This document shows, one piece after another, positions 1-6,828 of a stretch of DNA of 12,371 nucleotides. A program made the translations under genes and the position numbers. The notes beneath the pieces are model-generated. The model made no database searches, was not told the DNA's origin, and was given only the letters and a program-made list of their open reading frames with translations. Source of the stretch: Nitrospirota bacterium. GTDB taxonomy: Bacteria; Nitrospirota_A; Leptospirillia; Leptospirillales; Leptospirillaceae. Where the stretch lies: assembly GCA_021838765.1 (NCBI GenBank), contig JAKCCY010000086.1, forward strand, positions 1 through 12,371. The letters run 5' to 3'. How positions within the stretch are numbered: the stretch's first letter is position 1; each line of letters starts with the position of its first letter.

Positions 1-48
1 CCGATCTAAACACTCGTCTTAGACGAAGCGGATGGATGGATCGAGCTA

Positions 49-507
49 GTGAATGCGGGAGCTGCACATGATGGGCCAATCGTGATCAATAGTGGTGCGC
101 GGATTGACCCTACACAGGGAATCGAGAATCTTGAAATTGCGCTTCCGGAACTAAATCGAGCACTAGTTATTGTCTGGGTCATCAATACGCAAAGAGATTC
201 ACTCGAGCTCTTGCGAAAGTTTCGTGATGTTGTCAAGAACGCACAGTATATCATCTTTAAGAATCTACATTTTGGATCGGAAGAAAAATTTTCGTTATAC
301 AACGAATCTGAACTCAAGCAAGAAATCGAAGCGGAAAGAGGTATCTCTATTTCATTTCCTCAAGTGGCAAACCGCGTGACACATGATATCTATGTCCAGC
401 GCATGTCGATCGCCAGAGGAATGAGGGAGATGCCCCTCGGAAGCCGGGCTGAATTGAGCCGATGGCGTAAGCAAGTATACCGTATTTTCAACGAAGCAGG
501 TTTGTAA
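49..507 (+). CDS. TraL/MobD/StbB-like ParA-type ATPase, C-terminal part (5' end broken or missing)
   Basis: The protein resembles the C-terminal half of the ParA-like ATPases encoded beside relaxases and plasmid-stability genes (TraL of RP4, MobD of IncQ-2 plasmids, StbB). Visible traits are GPIVINSGAR, where these proteins have a beta strand leading to a conserved Asp/Gly-Ala, and ALVIVWVINTQRDSLELL, a typical mid-domain strand and helix. No Walker A P-loop is present, so the nucleotide-binding N-terminus is missing. The only in-frame start is a GTG at 49 without a clear ribosome binding site. The reading frame stays open and family-like upstream (LDEADGWIELV) until a TAA at 7-9. This suggests a frameshift, a stop mutation or an early truncation, with the rest of the gene outside the window. 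The next gene follows after 27 bases, so the two are probably one operon. The family call is by eye. Confidence 0.5.
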   Translation: MNAGAAHDGPIVINSGARIDPTQGIENLEIALPELNRALVIVWVINTQRDSLELLRKFRDVVKNAQYIIFKNLHFGSEEKFSLYNESELKQEIEAERGISISFPQVANRVTHDIYVQRMSIARGMREMPLGSRAELSRWRKQVYRIFNEAGL

Positions 508-534
508 AAAAAGTGATTCTATGCGGAGGTATTT

Positions 535-1116
535 ATGGAGATTAGGGAATTTTATAATAATTTATACGGAAAACAGATGTCGCCTGAAGTGGAAGCCCGA
601 TTCCTAAAAATTGGGAAAGCATTAGGGATTCAAGACAATGATGCAATCTGGCAAATTGTTTTCGCTCTGGACTTCTACCAGGATTTGTATGGAGAATGGC
701 CAAAAATTGTCAGGACAGAAGTCGAGACAGTTACAAGAACTCTCAAGGAAACGTCGTCTGCAATTATCAGTTTGACAACCGAAGAGATCAAAAAAGCGCA
801 TTCAGCAGCTGTGTTAGAGATCCAAAAGTCTGGAGAGCAACAGAAAGTCGCAATGGCAAAAGCACTTGACGCGACATTGCCCTTTAAGCTCAACGAAGTG
901 ATTTTCGAACTTGCTGAACGCGAAAAAAAAAGGAAAGGAGTCGGGAAAATTGCGGTGATCACTGCATCGCTCGCAGTCATCATGATATGTGCCTCCGGAT
1001 TGGGGGTGTACGAATGGGCGAGCACGTCAGCTTATGAACACGCAAAATATTTCTGGTATCCCGCTGGCTACAAAGCCGGGTCAGAAGCTATGCGATATTC
1101 CGTGATGGGGAAGTGA
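535..1116 (+). CDS. TraM/MobE/StbC-like mobilisation accessory protein, membrane-anchored
   Basis: This 193-residue protein probably partners the ATPase upstream, as TraL-TraM, MobD-MobE and StbB-StbC pairs do in conjugative and mobilisable plasmids. The N-terminal part (about residues 28-60) holds the block GIQDNDAIWQIVFAL followed by YGEWPKIV, which is typical of this group. Residues 60-135 are a long charged helical stretch, probably coiled coil. Residues 138-158 form one membrane helix, followed by a short polar tail of about 35 residues. A good ribosome binding site (GGAGG, 524-528) precedes the ATG. Proteins of this type are thought to support DNA transfer or plasmid positioning; the exact role here is inferred from family and gene order. 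No relaxase, MobC or oriT is visible, and 180 bases downstream the region is cut by an insertion sequence. Confidence 0.55.
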   Translation: MEIREFYNNLYGKQMSPEVEARFLKIGKALGIQDNDAIWQIVFALDFYQDLYGEWPKIVRTEVETVTRTLKETSSAIISLTTEEIKKAHSAAVLEIQKSGEQQKVAMAKALDATLPFKLNEVIFELAEREKKRKGVGKIAVITASLAVIMICASGLGVYEWASTSAYEHAKYFWYPAGYKAGSEAMRYSVMGK

Positions 1117-1227
1117 TTTTGAATCCTTGTGTCTGGTGTGGTGGAAATCATATGGGAGATCCTTTCGATTCAAGTCTGTCTGTCGGGGGGTGGCGTTTGT
1201 CACTCTTTCCGGAAATAAGGCAAGGCG

Positions 1228-1335
1228 ATGGACGACCAGATCATGACGGCGAACATGACCGCCCTGGAGACCGCGATCTTGGTCCATCTGGGGATGCCTA
1301 GCGTAATTGCATTTTTTGGCGATATTATATAGTAT
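1228..1335 (+). other. Short open frame running into the IS630 left end
   Basis: From the ATG at 1228 a frame reads MDDQIMTANMTALETAILVH, then crosses into the insertion sequence and stops at the TAG at 1333-1335. A weak purine-rich stretch (AAGGCAAG) lies upstream. It could be the start of a third mobilisation gene cut by the element. However, joining the two flanks across the IS gives a stop after nine more codons, which argues against a long interrupted gene. The remaining bases from 1117 to 1297 hold nothing I recognise. Confidence 0.2.
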
Positions 1336-1337
1336 GT

Positions 1338-1365
1338 TCCTTGGGATATAATAACCAACCAAGGA
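1338..1365 (+). promoter_or_regulatory. Inverted repeat covering the transposase ribosome binding site
   Basis: TCCTTGG (1338-1344) is the exact reverse complement of CCAAGGA (1359-1365). The right arm overlaps the Shine-Dalgarno AAGGAGG of the transposase, and the loop holds TATAAT (1347-1352), a good -10 box with no clear -35. A transcript entering from outside would fold and hide the ribosome binding site. A transcript starting from the internal TATAAT would begin near 1358-1360 and lack the left arm. This matches the known read-through protection of IS10 and IS50. The role is inferred; the repeat itself is seen directly. Confidence 0.45.
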
Positions 1366-1374
1366 GGCATCCGA

Positions 1375-2403
1375 ATGGCCCGAGTTGCACAAGCTTTGAC
1401 TTGTACCCCCGAAGAGAAAAGCGCCCTGATTCAGTTGTCCCGAAGCCGGAGCGAAGAGGCCCGGCTTCGGGAACGGGCGAAGATCGTTCTCCTGTGCCTC
1501 GAGGGAATGAGAAACGATGAAGTGGCCCAAAAGCTTTCGATCCGGCCCAACACCGTCGGTGTATGGAGAAAGCGGTTTTCCGAACAAGGGATCCAGGGTC
1601 TTCGGGATCAGGCGCGTTCCGGAAAGCCTGCGACCTACGGACCGGATCTGAAAAGCCGGATCCTGTCTCAGCTGGAACAGTCTCCTCCGGAGGGCCTGGC
1701 GCGATGGGACGGAGGAACGCTGGCCCAGGTTCTGGGCGTGTCGGATGACATCGTCTGGCGGATTCTCCGAAAGGAGGGCATTCAACTCGCCCGTCGCCGG
1801 TCGTGGTGTGTCAGCACCGATCCGGAGTTTACGCAGAAGGCCGCCGATATGATCGGACTGTACCTGGATCCTCCGACGCATGCCTTGGTCTTGTCGGTGG
1901 ACGAGAAGCCCACGATCCAGGCGATCGAACGGCCGACCGGATACGTCAAGACCTCGAGCGGAAAGATCGTTCGTGGCCTGAAAAGCACCTACAAGCGTCA
2001 TGGAACGGTGAATCTCTTCGCGGCACTGGAAGTGGCCACTGGCATCATTCGTGGCAAGACGACCCAGACCAAGAAGCGGGAAGACTTCCAGAAATTCATG
2101 GAAGAGATCGTGCGAGATTATCCTGCCGATCAGGACATTCATGTGATTCTGGATAATCTGTCGACCCACAAGAAAAACGAGGAGTGGTTGAGCCGTCATC
2201 CCAATGTGACCTTTCACTTTACCCCGACCTCCGCGTCCTGGCTCAACCAGATCGAGATCTGGTTAGGCATCCTGAGCCGCAAAGCCCTGACGGGAGCAAG
2301 ATTCCCGAGCAGGGAGGATCTGATCGCGGGCCTGTTCGTCTGGAAAAAACGGGAGGTCAAGGGTGCCCAGCTAAGAAATACAATTACTAACTTATGCAAT
2401 TAA
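1375..2403 (+). CDS. IS630-family transposase (DDE), possibly internally deleted near the C-terminus
   Basis: This 342-residue protein has an N-terminal helix-turn-helix region (about residues 30-75, ending VGVWRKRF) and a second one around 90-135. A DDE catalytic core follows: D176 in LSVDEKP, D260 in VILDNLSTHK and E294 in SWLNQIEIW. The C-terminus KKREVKGAQLRNTITNLCN is typical of one IS630 branch. Between LIAG (residue 319) and FVWKKRE, related transposases as I remember them carry roughly 15-20 more residues forming an amphipathic helix (AFI..YN..AHPF). Here that stretch is absent without a frameshift, so the enzyme may be inactive although all three acidic residues remain. The ATG is preceded by AAGGAGG (1361-1367). 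GC is higher than in the flanks, as expected for an incoming element. Confidence 0.85.
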   Translation: MARVAQALTCTPEEKSALIQLSRSRSEEARLRERAKIVLLCLEGMRNDEVAQKLSIRPNTVGVWRKRFSEQGIQGLRDQARSGKPATYGPDLKSRILSQLEQSPPEGLARWDGGTLAQVLGVSDDIVWRILRKEGIQLARRRSWCVSTDPEFTQKAADMIGLYLDPPTHALVLSVDEKPTIQAIERPTGYVKTSSGKIVRGLKSTYKRHGTVNLFAALEVATGIIRGKTTQTKKREDFQKFMEEIVRDYPADQDIHVILDNLSTHKKNEEWLSRHPNVTFHFTPTSASWLNQIEIWLGILSRKALTGARFPSREDLIAGLFVWKKREVKGAQLRNTITNLCN

Positions 2404-2410
2404 ATACTAG

Positions 2411-2687
2411 AAGTGTTGATGCTACGGGTTAATGGATTGGTGACCAAATGTTTGTGACGTTACCTCGGATGGAGAAGGATGTTGTAAGGATTCGGTGTTT
2501 CTCTTAACTCTACTCGCCGGTTGATTTTGCCAATGTTGGAGGCAAGAGCCCCAATCCTACCAGGAAGATAGTCATAAGTAAATCAAAATTGCTAACAGTA
2601 ATAATTCTTTAATTTATTAAGATGTTTTCAATATTCTCCTAAATTTATTAAAGAAAAAGTAAAAATAACAGAGACACGGAGGCTGAG
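2411..2687. other. AT-rich intergenic stretch upstream of the DUF1207 gene
   Basis: No gene is visible. The right half (2575-2670) is strongly AT-rich and contains AATTTATTAA twice (2611-2620 and 2642-2651, 31 bases apart). It probably holds the promoter of the downstream gene, but I see no convincing -35/-10 pair. The left half may be the continuation of the sequence interrupted by the insertion element. Confidence 0.3.
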
Positions 2688-3710
2688 GTGATCCTATTTC
2701 CAAAATCGAAAAATAAGAAAAGTCCAATAACAATTCCATCTATTGAAACGCTTGCTGTTTTATTTTTTTCGTTCATGACCATCTCACCGAACGCGGTCCA
2801 TGCCTCATCCTCAACACCAGAAACCACAACACCAGAAACCACAACAACCACCCAAACTTCATCAGCAGTTCTCTACCAGGACCCTTTAACTCCGGAAGAA
2901 AATGAAAAAGATGGTGCCATCAGCGAAAATGGGTACAGAGTATTGTTCTTTCCGCAAGGTGATCCGTTTACCCCTCTGCTTGCTGACCCAAGACAACCCA
3001 CAAGCAATATCAGCTATTTTCTGGGGTCAAGCAATCGATATGGACAATTCGATGGAACCTTTGGCGCAGATATTGGAATTATCCGATGGGAAAGTGAGAT
3101 TTCCGGGATCAACAAATCCATCCAGGTTGGGGTCATGGGAGCTGCGTTTTCAAGATTTGCTTTTGTTCAGACCGCAACTTTTCTGGAAAGTACCGACTTT
3201 ATCATTGGCTTGCCCATCACAATCCGCTACAACAAATTTTCCACCAGGATCTTTTTCTATCACGACAGCTCCCACACGGGGTATAGCTATACAAGCTTGA
3301 TGAATTTGAACAAGAATACTGACTATGGGCAAGAATTGCTTCAGATCATCCCATCCTATGATGTCACCCGATATTTCCGGATTTATGGCGGAGGTTCCTA
3401 TCGAGTCGTAGGTCTTGGCTACTATCCATCAGCACAAGACTCACTGATTGGACAGGCGGGATTTGAACTCTATGCACCAGAATGGAAGGCAGCCTATTCA
3501 AGAGCATATATGGCGTTGAATGTCATCTCCCAGGGAATTAATGGTTATACCCCATCTGAAGATCTCCAGATCGGGATCTTGACACACAGGCCTGCCTCAT
3601 GGGTTCAGTTCAGGACAGCGATCGATTTTTATAACGGGTATTCACCGATGTATGACTTTCCTTTCTTGAAAGAAAATTATGTTGCCCTTGGTGCGTATTT
3701 TGATTTTTAA
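2688..3710 (+). CDS. DUF1207 family outer-membrane beta-barrel protein
   Basis: The 340-residue protein starts with GTG, set by GGAGG at 2678-2682 with five bases between. Residues 10-39 look like a long signal peptide (charged, then LAVLFFSFM, then a site after VHA). A Thr/Pro-rich linker (TPETTTPETTTTT, residues 43-55) follows. The DUF1207 hallmarks come next: LFFPQGDPFTPLLADPRQP near residues 86-104, the glycine and aromatic-rich strands of a barrel, and IFFYHDSSHTG (188-198), which matches the conserved HxSSH segment of the family. The chain ends in the aromatic YVALGAYFDF, as outer-membrane barrels do. The family has no known reaction; an outer-membrane location is the main safe statement. 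It stands alone between two insertion sequences, so no operon partner is visible. Confidence 0.8.
   Translation: MILFPKSKNKKSPITIPSIETLAVLFFSFMTISPNAVHASSSTPETTTPETTTTTQTSSAVLYQDPLTPEENEKDGAISENGYRVLFFPQGDPFTPLLADPRQPTSNISYFLGSSNRYGQFDGTFGADIGIIRWESEISGINKSIQVGVMGAAFSRFAFVQTATFLESTDFIIGLPITIRYNKFSTRIFFYHDSSHTGYSYTSLMNLNKNTDYGQELLQIIPSYDVTRYFRIYGGGSYRVVGLGYYPSAQDSLIGQAGFELYAPEWKAAYSRAYMALNVISQGINGYTPSEDLQIGILTHRPASWVQFRTAIDFYNGYSPMYDFPFLKENYVALGAYFDF
2813..2842 (+). repeat. 15-bp perfect tandem repeat inside the DUF1207 gene
   Basis: AACACCAGAAACCAC occurs twice head to tail (2813-2827 and 2828-2842) and encodes the repeated TPETT of the linker after the signal peptide. The unit is a multiple of three, so slippage would lengthen or shorten the linker without breaking the frame. 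Confidence 0.85.
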
Positions 3711-3765
3711 CGATTTTTGACAATTTTATCGAGATAATCGCTATGTTCCCTATGGGTGTTTGTGA

Positions 3766-4095
3766 GTGGAAAATCGGGCGCGGGCGATACTGGAGAGGTT
3801 GCTTCCTTGAAAAAGTATCATTCCAATGATGTTTGAGGTCGATGCAACACTGACATCGGTGGCTGATTTGAGGTGACCAATCGAGCTAGCGAGGGGGGAG
3901 CAAGAAGTTTTTCTTTTTCCGGAGGGAGAACAAGTACATAATAGTTTAATCAAGATGCTCAGACTCGGGTCGGCCCACCTTTTAGAAGGTGCCCTTGTCC
4001 AATGATTCCGGGAAGTATTACTTGCAGGCTTTGAAGTATTCAGGGCTGATCCTTACCCAATGCCAGAAAAATCCGCCTCGTTTTGGATCCCCGGT
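3766..4095 (+). pseudogene. Decayed reading frame of unknown origin
   Basis: One frame reads like protein across about 110 codons but is broken by TGA stops at 3811-3813, 3877-3879 and 3994-3996. Segments include VENRARAILERLLP, SIIPMMFEVDATLTSVADL, EQEVFLFPEGEQVHNSLIKM and LLAGFEVFRADPYPMPEKSA, ending at TGA 4093-4095. The composition is normal for a soluble protein, and no start or ribosome binding site is convincing. I do not recognise the family. It might be an old gene truncated when the adjacent insertion sequence arrived, or chance. The remaining bases from 3711 to 3765 and 4096 to 4159 hold nothing I can name. Confidence 0.3.
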
Positions 4096-4216
4096 TCTTC
4101 CTGAGGATCCGTCACGATAGTCACTTCAAGATTGAGTGGTTTGAGCGTTTCTCTTTGTGTAGACAGTTTGTTTTCTGGGTGCATTGCCCCAAGTGCTCTT
4201 TTTTCGGACTTGCTAT

Positions 4217-4248
4217 CATAGGGAGGCTTGTGAGCACATAACCCTATG
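4217..4248 (+). promoter_or_regulatory. Inverted repeat just before the second transposase ribosome binding site
   Basis: CATAGGG (4217-4223) pairs exactly with CCCTATG (4242-4248), and the Shine-Dalgarno AAGGAGG follows at once (4249-4255). The placement resembles the hairpin in the first IS630 element of this window, although the sequence is different. It may shield the ribosome binding site from transcripts entering from outside, but here the arm abuts the site rather than covering it. Confidence 0.35.
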
Positions 4249-4260
4249 AAGGAGGTTCGA

Positions 4261-5350
4261 ATGCCTTGGAGTACACAAAAAGCACCATTGATACTGAATG
4301 CCGAACAACAGGAACATCTCCAGGAGTTGTCCCAATCCCGGCCGGCTCCGCAGCATCGCGATCGAGACATGCGTCTCTCGTATGACGGTCGACAAATGCA
4401 TCAACAAGGCCTTGTCCATGGGCGTGGAGGCCGGGTTGGCTGGCCTGTACCACCGGCCAAAAATTCCGGTCATCACTCTGGAAGCCAAGGTGTGGGTCGT
4501 TTCTCTGGCCTGCACATCTCCCAAGGATCTGGGAATGGCAGCGGAACTGTGGACCCGGAGCGCTCTGGCGGCGTACGTTCGAACACATGCCGAGGAGGCG
4601 GGTCACACCCCTGCCTTTTGAAAGCGGCCAAGGCGACGATTCACCGGATTCTGGAGGGACAGACCCTGAAGCCCCACAAGATCACCTACTACCTTGAACG
4701 AAAAGATCCGGAGTTTGACCGGAAAATGAGGGATGCCCTGATGGTCTACCAGGAAGTGATGCTCAGAACACAGACAACCGCGGCCGGCCGGCCGCGGTTT
4801 ACCGTCAGCGTGGACGAGAAGCCGGGTGTTCAGCCTCTTGCGACGGTCTCTCCGGATCTTCCTCCGGTGCCGGGGAAACATCGTACAGCCTCCCGGGACT
4901 ACGAACACAAGCGTTTGGGAACCGCGTCCATCCTGGCGGCACTGGATCTTCAGGATGGACAGGTGATCGCCCAGGTCCATCGGCGTCACCGGAGCCGAGA
5001 ATTCATCGAACTTTTCAAGGAACTGGATGCCTACTATCCTGCGGACGCGACCATCCGGGCAGTTCTGGACAACCATTCCGCCCATATCTCCAAAGAGACC
5101 CGGGACTGGTTGTCTTCCCGGCCCCAACCGGTTCGTCTATGTTCATACTCCAAAGCACGGATCCTGGCTCAATCTGGTGGAAATCCTGTTTTCCAAGATG
5201 AGTCGCAGGTTTCTCAAGCATATTCGTGTTCAGTCCTAGGAAGAACTGAAACAGCGCATCCTGAAAGGTGTGGAGGAGATCAATGCCAATCCCGTTGTGC
5301 GCTGTTGGAGAAATTTTGGTTTCGAAACAGTAAAGCAACCCACTTTTTAA
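4261..5350 (+). pseudogene. IS630-family transposase, frameshifted
   Basis: The start is the ATG at 4261 (MPWSTQK) behind GGAGG; an in-frame ATG at 4246 overlaps that ribosome binding site and is unlikely. The frame changes at about 4325-4350, where material seems to be missing between ELSQSR and SIAIETCVSRMTVDKC. It changes back near 4610, after the WTRSALAAYVRTHAEEAGH segment, and again near 5130, after DWLSSRP. A TAG interrupts at 5237-5239, after which the frame continues EELKQRILKGVEEINANPVV to TAA 5348-5350. The DDE residues are all still readable: VDEKPG, VLDNHSAH and HGSWLNLVEILF. The sequence belongs to a different IS630 branch from the element at 1298-2410. With at least three frame changes plus a stop, it cannot make a full enzyme. 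Confidence 0.85.
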
Positions 5351-5377
5351 TGAAACGATCGACTAGTGTTGTTCAAG

Positions 5378-5959
5378 CTATAGAGGGCCAACTCGAGAAA
5401 AGAGTTGGTTGAGCAGAGTTTGGTCTTCATCTTTGGTCAAGGCAAAAGAATTGTTCCCTTCTGGTTGTGATGCAAGCAATGCAGACACTCCATTGTGGAA
5501 GGCTCTGTAGACCTCTTCCCTGAGTTGTGGAGGGATCACATGGGCTTCTTCAAATGTGACAAGCACTGACCTTAAGATGATTTCATTGTTGTCGAGCCAA
5601 TCCGTTATATGCATCGGGTTCGGATGAGGGTCAATAGGCACGTAACGACCCCATATGAAGGCTTTATCCAAAAGGGTCTTGTCAGACAAGGTGATCTTCT
5701 GGATGGTCTTTCTCCCGTCAAGAGCTTCCCTGATGGATTTTGCTGCTCTAAAAGCCATGATCAGAAACAATGCGGAGCAAGCTTGCATGCCAACGGTCAA
5801 CAGTGCAAGGCCTTTAACGGTCCCCCCTGTTGCAGGTTTTAGCCAGAAAATAGAAGCGATTACCAGAATGCATAAAGGACAAATGACGATGGCCTGCATT
5901 ACTGTGGGAAGGGTCATGAGGGAGGGGAATTTAGTGGTGTTTGTTGAAGAGGGGGCCAT
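5378..5959 (-). CDS. Membrane protein of unknown function with two N-terminal helices
   Basis: I do not recognise this 193-residue protein. Residues 15-40 (LMTLPTVMQAIVICPLCILV) and 46-70 (GTVKGLALLTVGMQACSALF) are two membrane helices separated by a very short loop. The rest is a cytoplasmic-looking domain of about 120 residues containing WGRYVPIDPHPNPMHITDWL and a helical EEAHVIPPQLREEVYRAF. The ATG has a good ribosome binding site (AGGAG, 5967-5971 read on the minus strand). It is transcribed away from the Crp-type regulator gene, and the 127-base gap between them probably holds both promoters. Its 3' end lies 13 bases from the broken IS630 element. That raises the question of whether the last residues are native. 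Confidence 0.65.
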   Translation of the reverse strand: MAPSSTNTTKFPSLMTLPTVMQAIVICPLCILVIASIFWLKPATGGTVKGLALLTVGMQACSALFLIMAFRAAKSIREALDGRKTIQKITLSDKTLLDKAFIWGRYVPIDPHPNPMHITDWLDNNEIILRSVLVTFEEAHVIPPQLREEVYRAFHNGVSALLASQPEGNNSFALTKDEDQTLLNQLFSRVGPL

Positions 5960-6086
5960 ATCTAACTCCTAGTTTAAATTATTTTTCGAATATCCACAAA
6001 CCCTGCACTAGGTTAATACGCACCGATAAATAGTTAGATGATGCTTGTCATAAAAGAAGCTGTAAACTTCTATTAACGGAGGAGTC

Positions 6087-6764
6087 TTGAAAGAATTTTC
6101 TATTATTGAATGGTTTGAGAAAAACTTGCCAGATAGGCGGGTGATCCTCAAAAAAGGAGGCATCCTTTTCCATCAGGGAGATTCCTCCGAGTATCTTTAT
6201 CTGGTCCGACAGGGCTGTATTGTCATGATTAAGGAAAGCCCATTTGGCAATCCGTTTATTACCGAGCGTCTCTTGGTAAATGAGTTTTTGGGGAGCTTTG
6301 CCATCATGGGGGAGTTTCCTTATCCCACGACAGCACAAGCAGAGAGCCCATCTGTTGTCGAAGGATTTTACGGAGATAAAGTCCGCACGGCTCTGCTTTC
6401 GGATGATTCTTTCAGAAGGAGTTTTTTCAGGGAGGTCGGAATGCGTATTCAAGAATTTCAGTCTCGTCTTATGATCTCTCCTGAACGGGTGAAAATTCGC
6501 CTAGCAAGGGTCATTCTATCGTTATGCAAGAAGAATCTGAATATGGAGTTATCTTTTATGGATAAAAATCCTGTGTCACTTGATGTGACACGGCAAAGTC
6601 TTTCATTGATGGCTGGGACAAGTGTTGAGACCGCGATTCGTTTGACCAGATTATGGGAAAAGGAAGGCGTTCTGGATCTTTCAAAACGAGGTCGGGTTCA
6701 AGTTTTATCTTTGGATTATTTTATGAATTTGACCTATGAAAAGTGGAAAATCGAAAAAGAGTGA
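6087..6764 (+). CDS. Crp/Fnr family transcriptional regulator
   Basis: This 225-residue DNA-binding regulator has an N-terminal cyclic-nucleotide-type beta barrel (residues 18-110, with GGILFHQGDSSEYLYLVRQG, the family's core turn). A dimerisation helix follows (about 110-135), then a C-terminal winged helix (about 140-212). The recognition region is SLDVTRQSLSLMAGTSVETAIRLTRLWEKEGVL. Only two cysteines occur (C44, C147), not in the FNR N-terminal pattern, so it does not look like an oxygen-sensing 4Fe-4S FNR. The effector is unknown. Translation begins at TTG, chosen because GGAGGAG (6078-6084) lies just upstream and no ATG or GTG fits. The nsrR-type gene starts 64 bases after its end on the same strand, so they may be co-transcribed. 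Confidence 0.85.
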   Translation: MKEFSIIEWFEKNLPDRRVILKKGGILFHQGDSSEYLYLVRQGCIVMIKESPFGNPFITERLLVNEFLGSFAIMGEFPYPTTAQAESPSVVEGFYGDKVRTALLSDDSFRRSFFREVGMRIQEFQSRLMISPERVKIRLARVILSLCKKNLNMELSFMDKNPVSLDVTRQSLSLMAGTSVETAIRLTRLWEKEGVLDLSKRGRVQVLSLDYFMNLTYEKWKIEKE

Positions 6765-6828
6765 TGAAGCTGGTCAGCTTTCTGGCAATATGTCAGTCAG
6801 TTTCCATTAGAACAATCAGGAGTTCAGT

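Larger units (their letters stand above)
1298..2410 (+). mobile_element. IS630-family insertion sequence, about 1.1 kb
   Basis: CTAG occurs at both edges (1298-1301 and 2407-2410), consistent with TA or CTAG target choice and TA duplication in the IS630 family. Just inside, the left end has TAATTGCAT (1304-1312). The right end has its exact reverse complement ATGCAATTA (2394-2402), two or four bases in from the CTAG. This is a short, imperfect terminal inverted repeat. A single transposase gene fills the element, and its stop codon lies within the right repeat. The exact outer boundary is uncertain by a few bases because the two ends differ by a two-base indel. Confidence 0.75.
4160..5365 (+). 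mobile_element. Second IS630-family element, degenerate, boundaries tentative
   Basis: A broken IS630-type transposase gene fills this stretch. Candidate ends are TAGACAG (from 4160) on the left and CGATCGACTA (to 5365) on the right. Read inward these give TAGAC and TAGTC followed after a few bases by GTTT, only a weak inverted repeat. TA at each edge fits the family's target duplication. The right edge is 13 bases from the stop codon of the minus-strand membrane-protein gene. The assignment of the element is firm from the protein; the ends are not. Confidence 0.5.

Noticed and set aside
1081..2217. A 378-codon open frame on the minus strand
   Set aside because: It lies antisense to the IS630 transposase, which has clear DDE motifs and a ribosome binding site. 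Its own composition is Arg/His/Gln rich, with no family likeness; it is a GC-rich codon shadow.
4603..5127. Minus-strand open frame of 174 codons
   Set aside because: It is antisense to the second IS630 transposase and has no motif or ribosome binding site.
5388..5408. Hairpin as a rho-independent terminator
   Set aside because: No T-run follows on either strand, and the hairpin lies within the last codons of the gene.
6087..6764. Assignment of the Crp-type protein as FNR
   Set aside because: It has only two cysteines, neither in the N-terminal cluster pattern of FNR.
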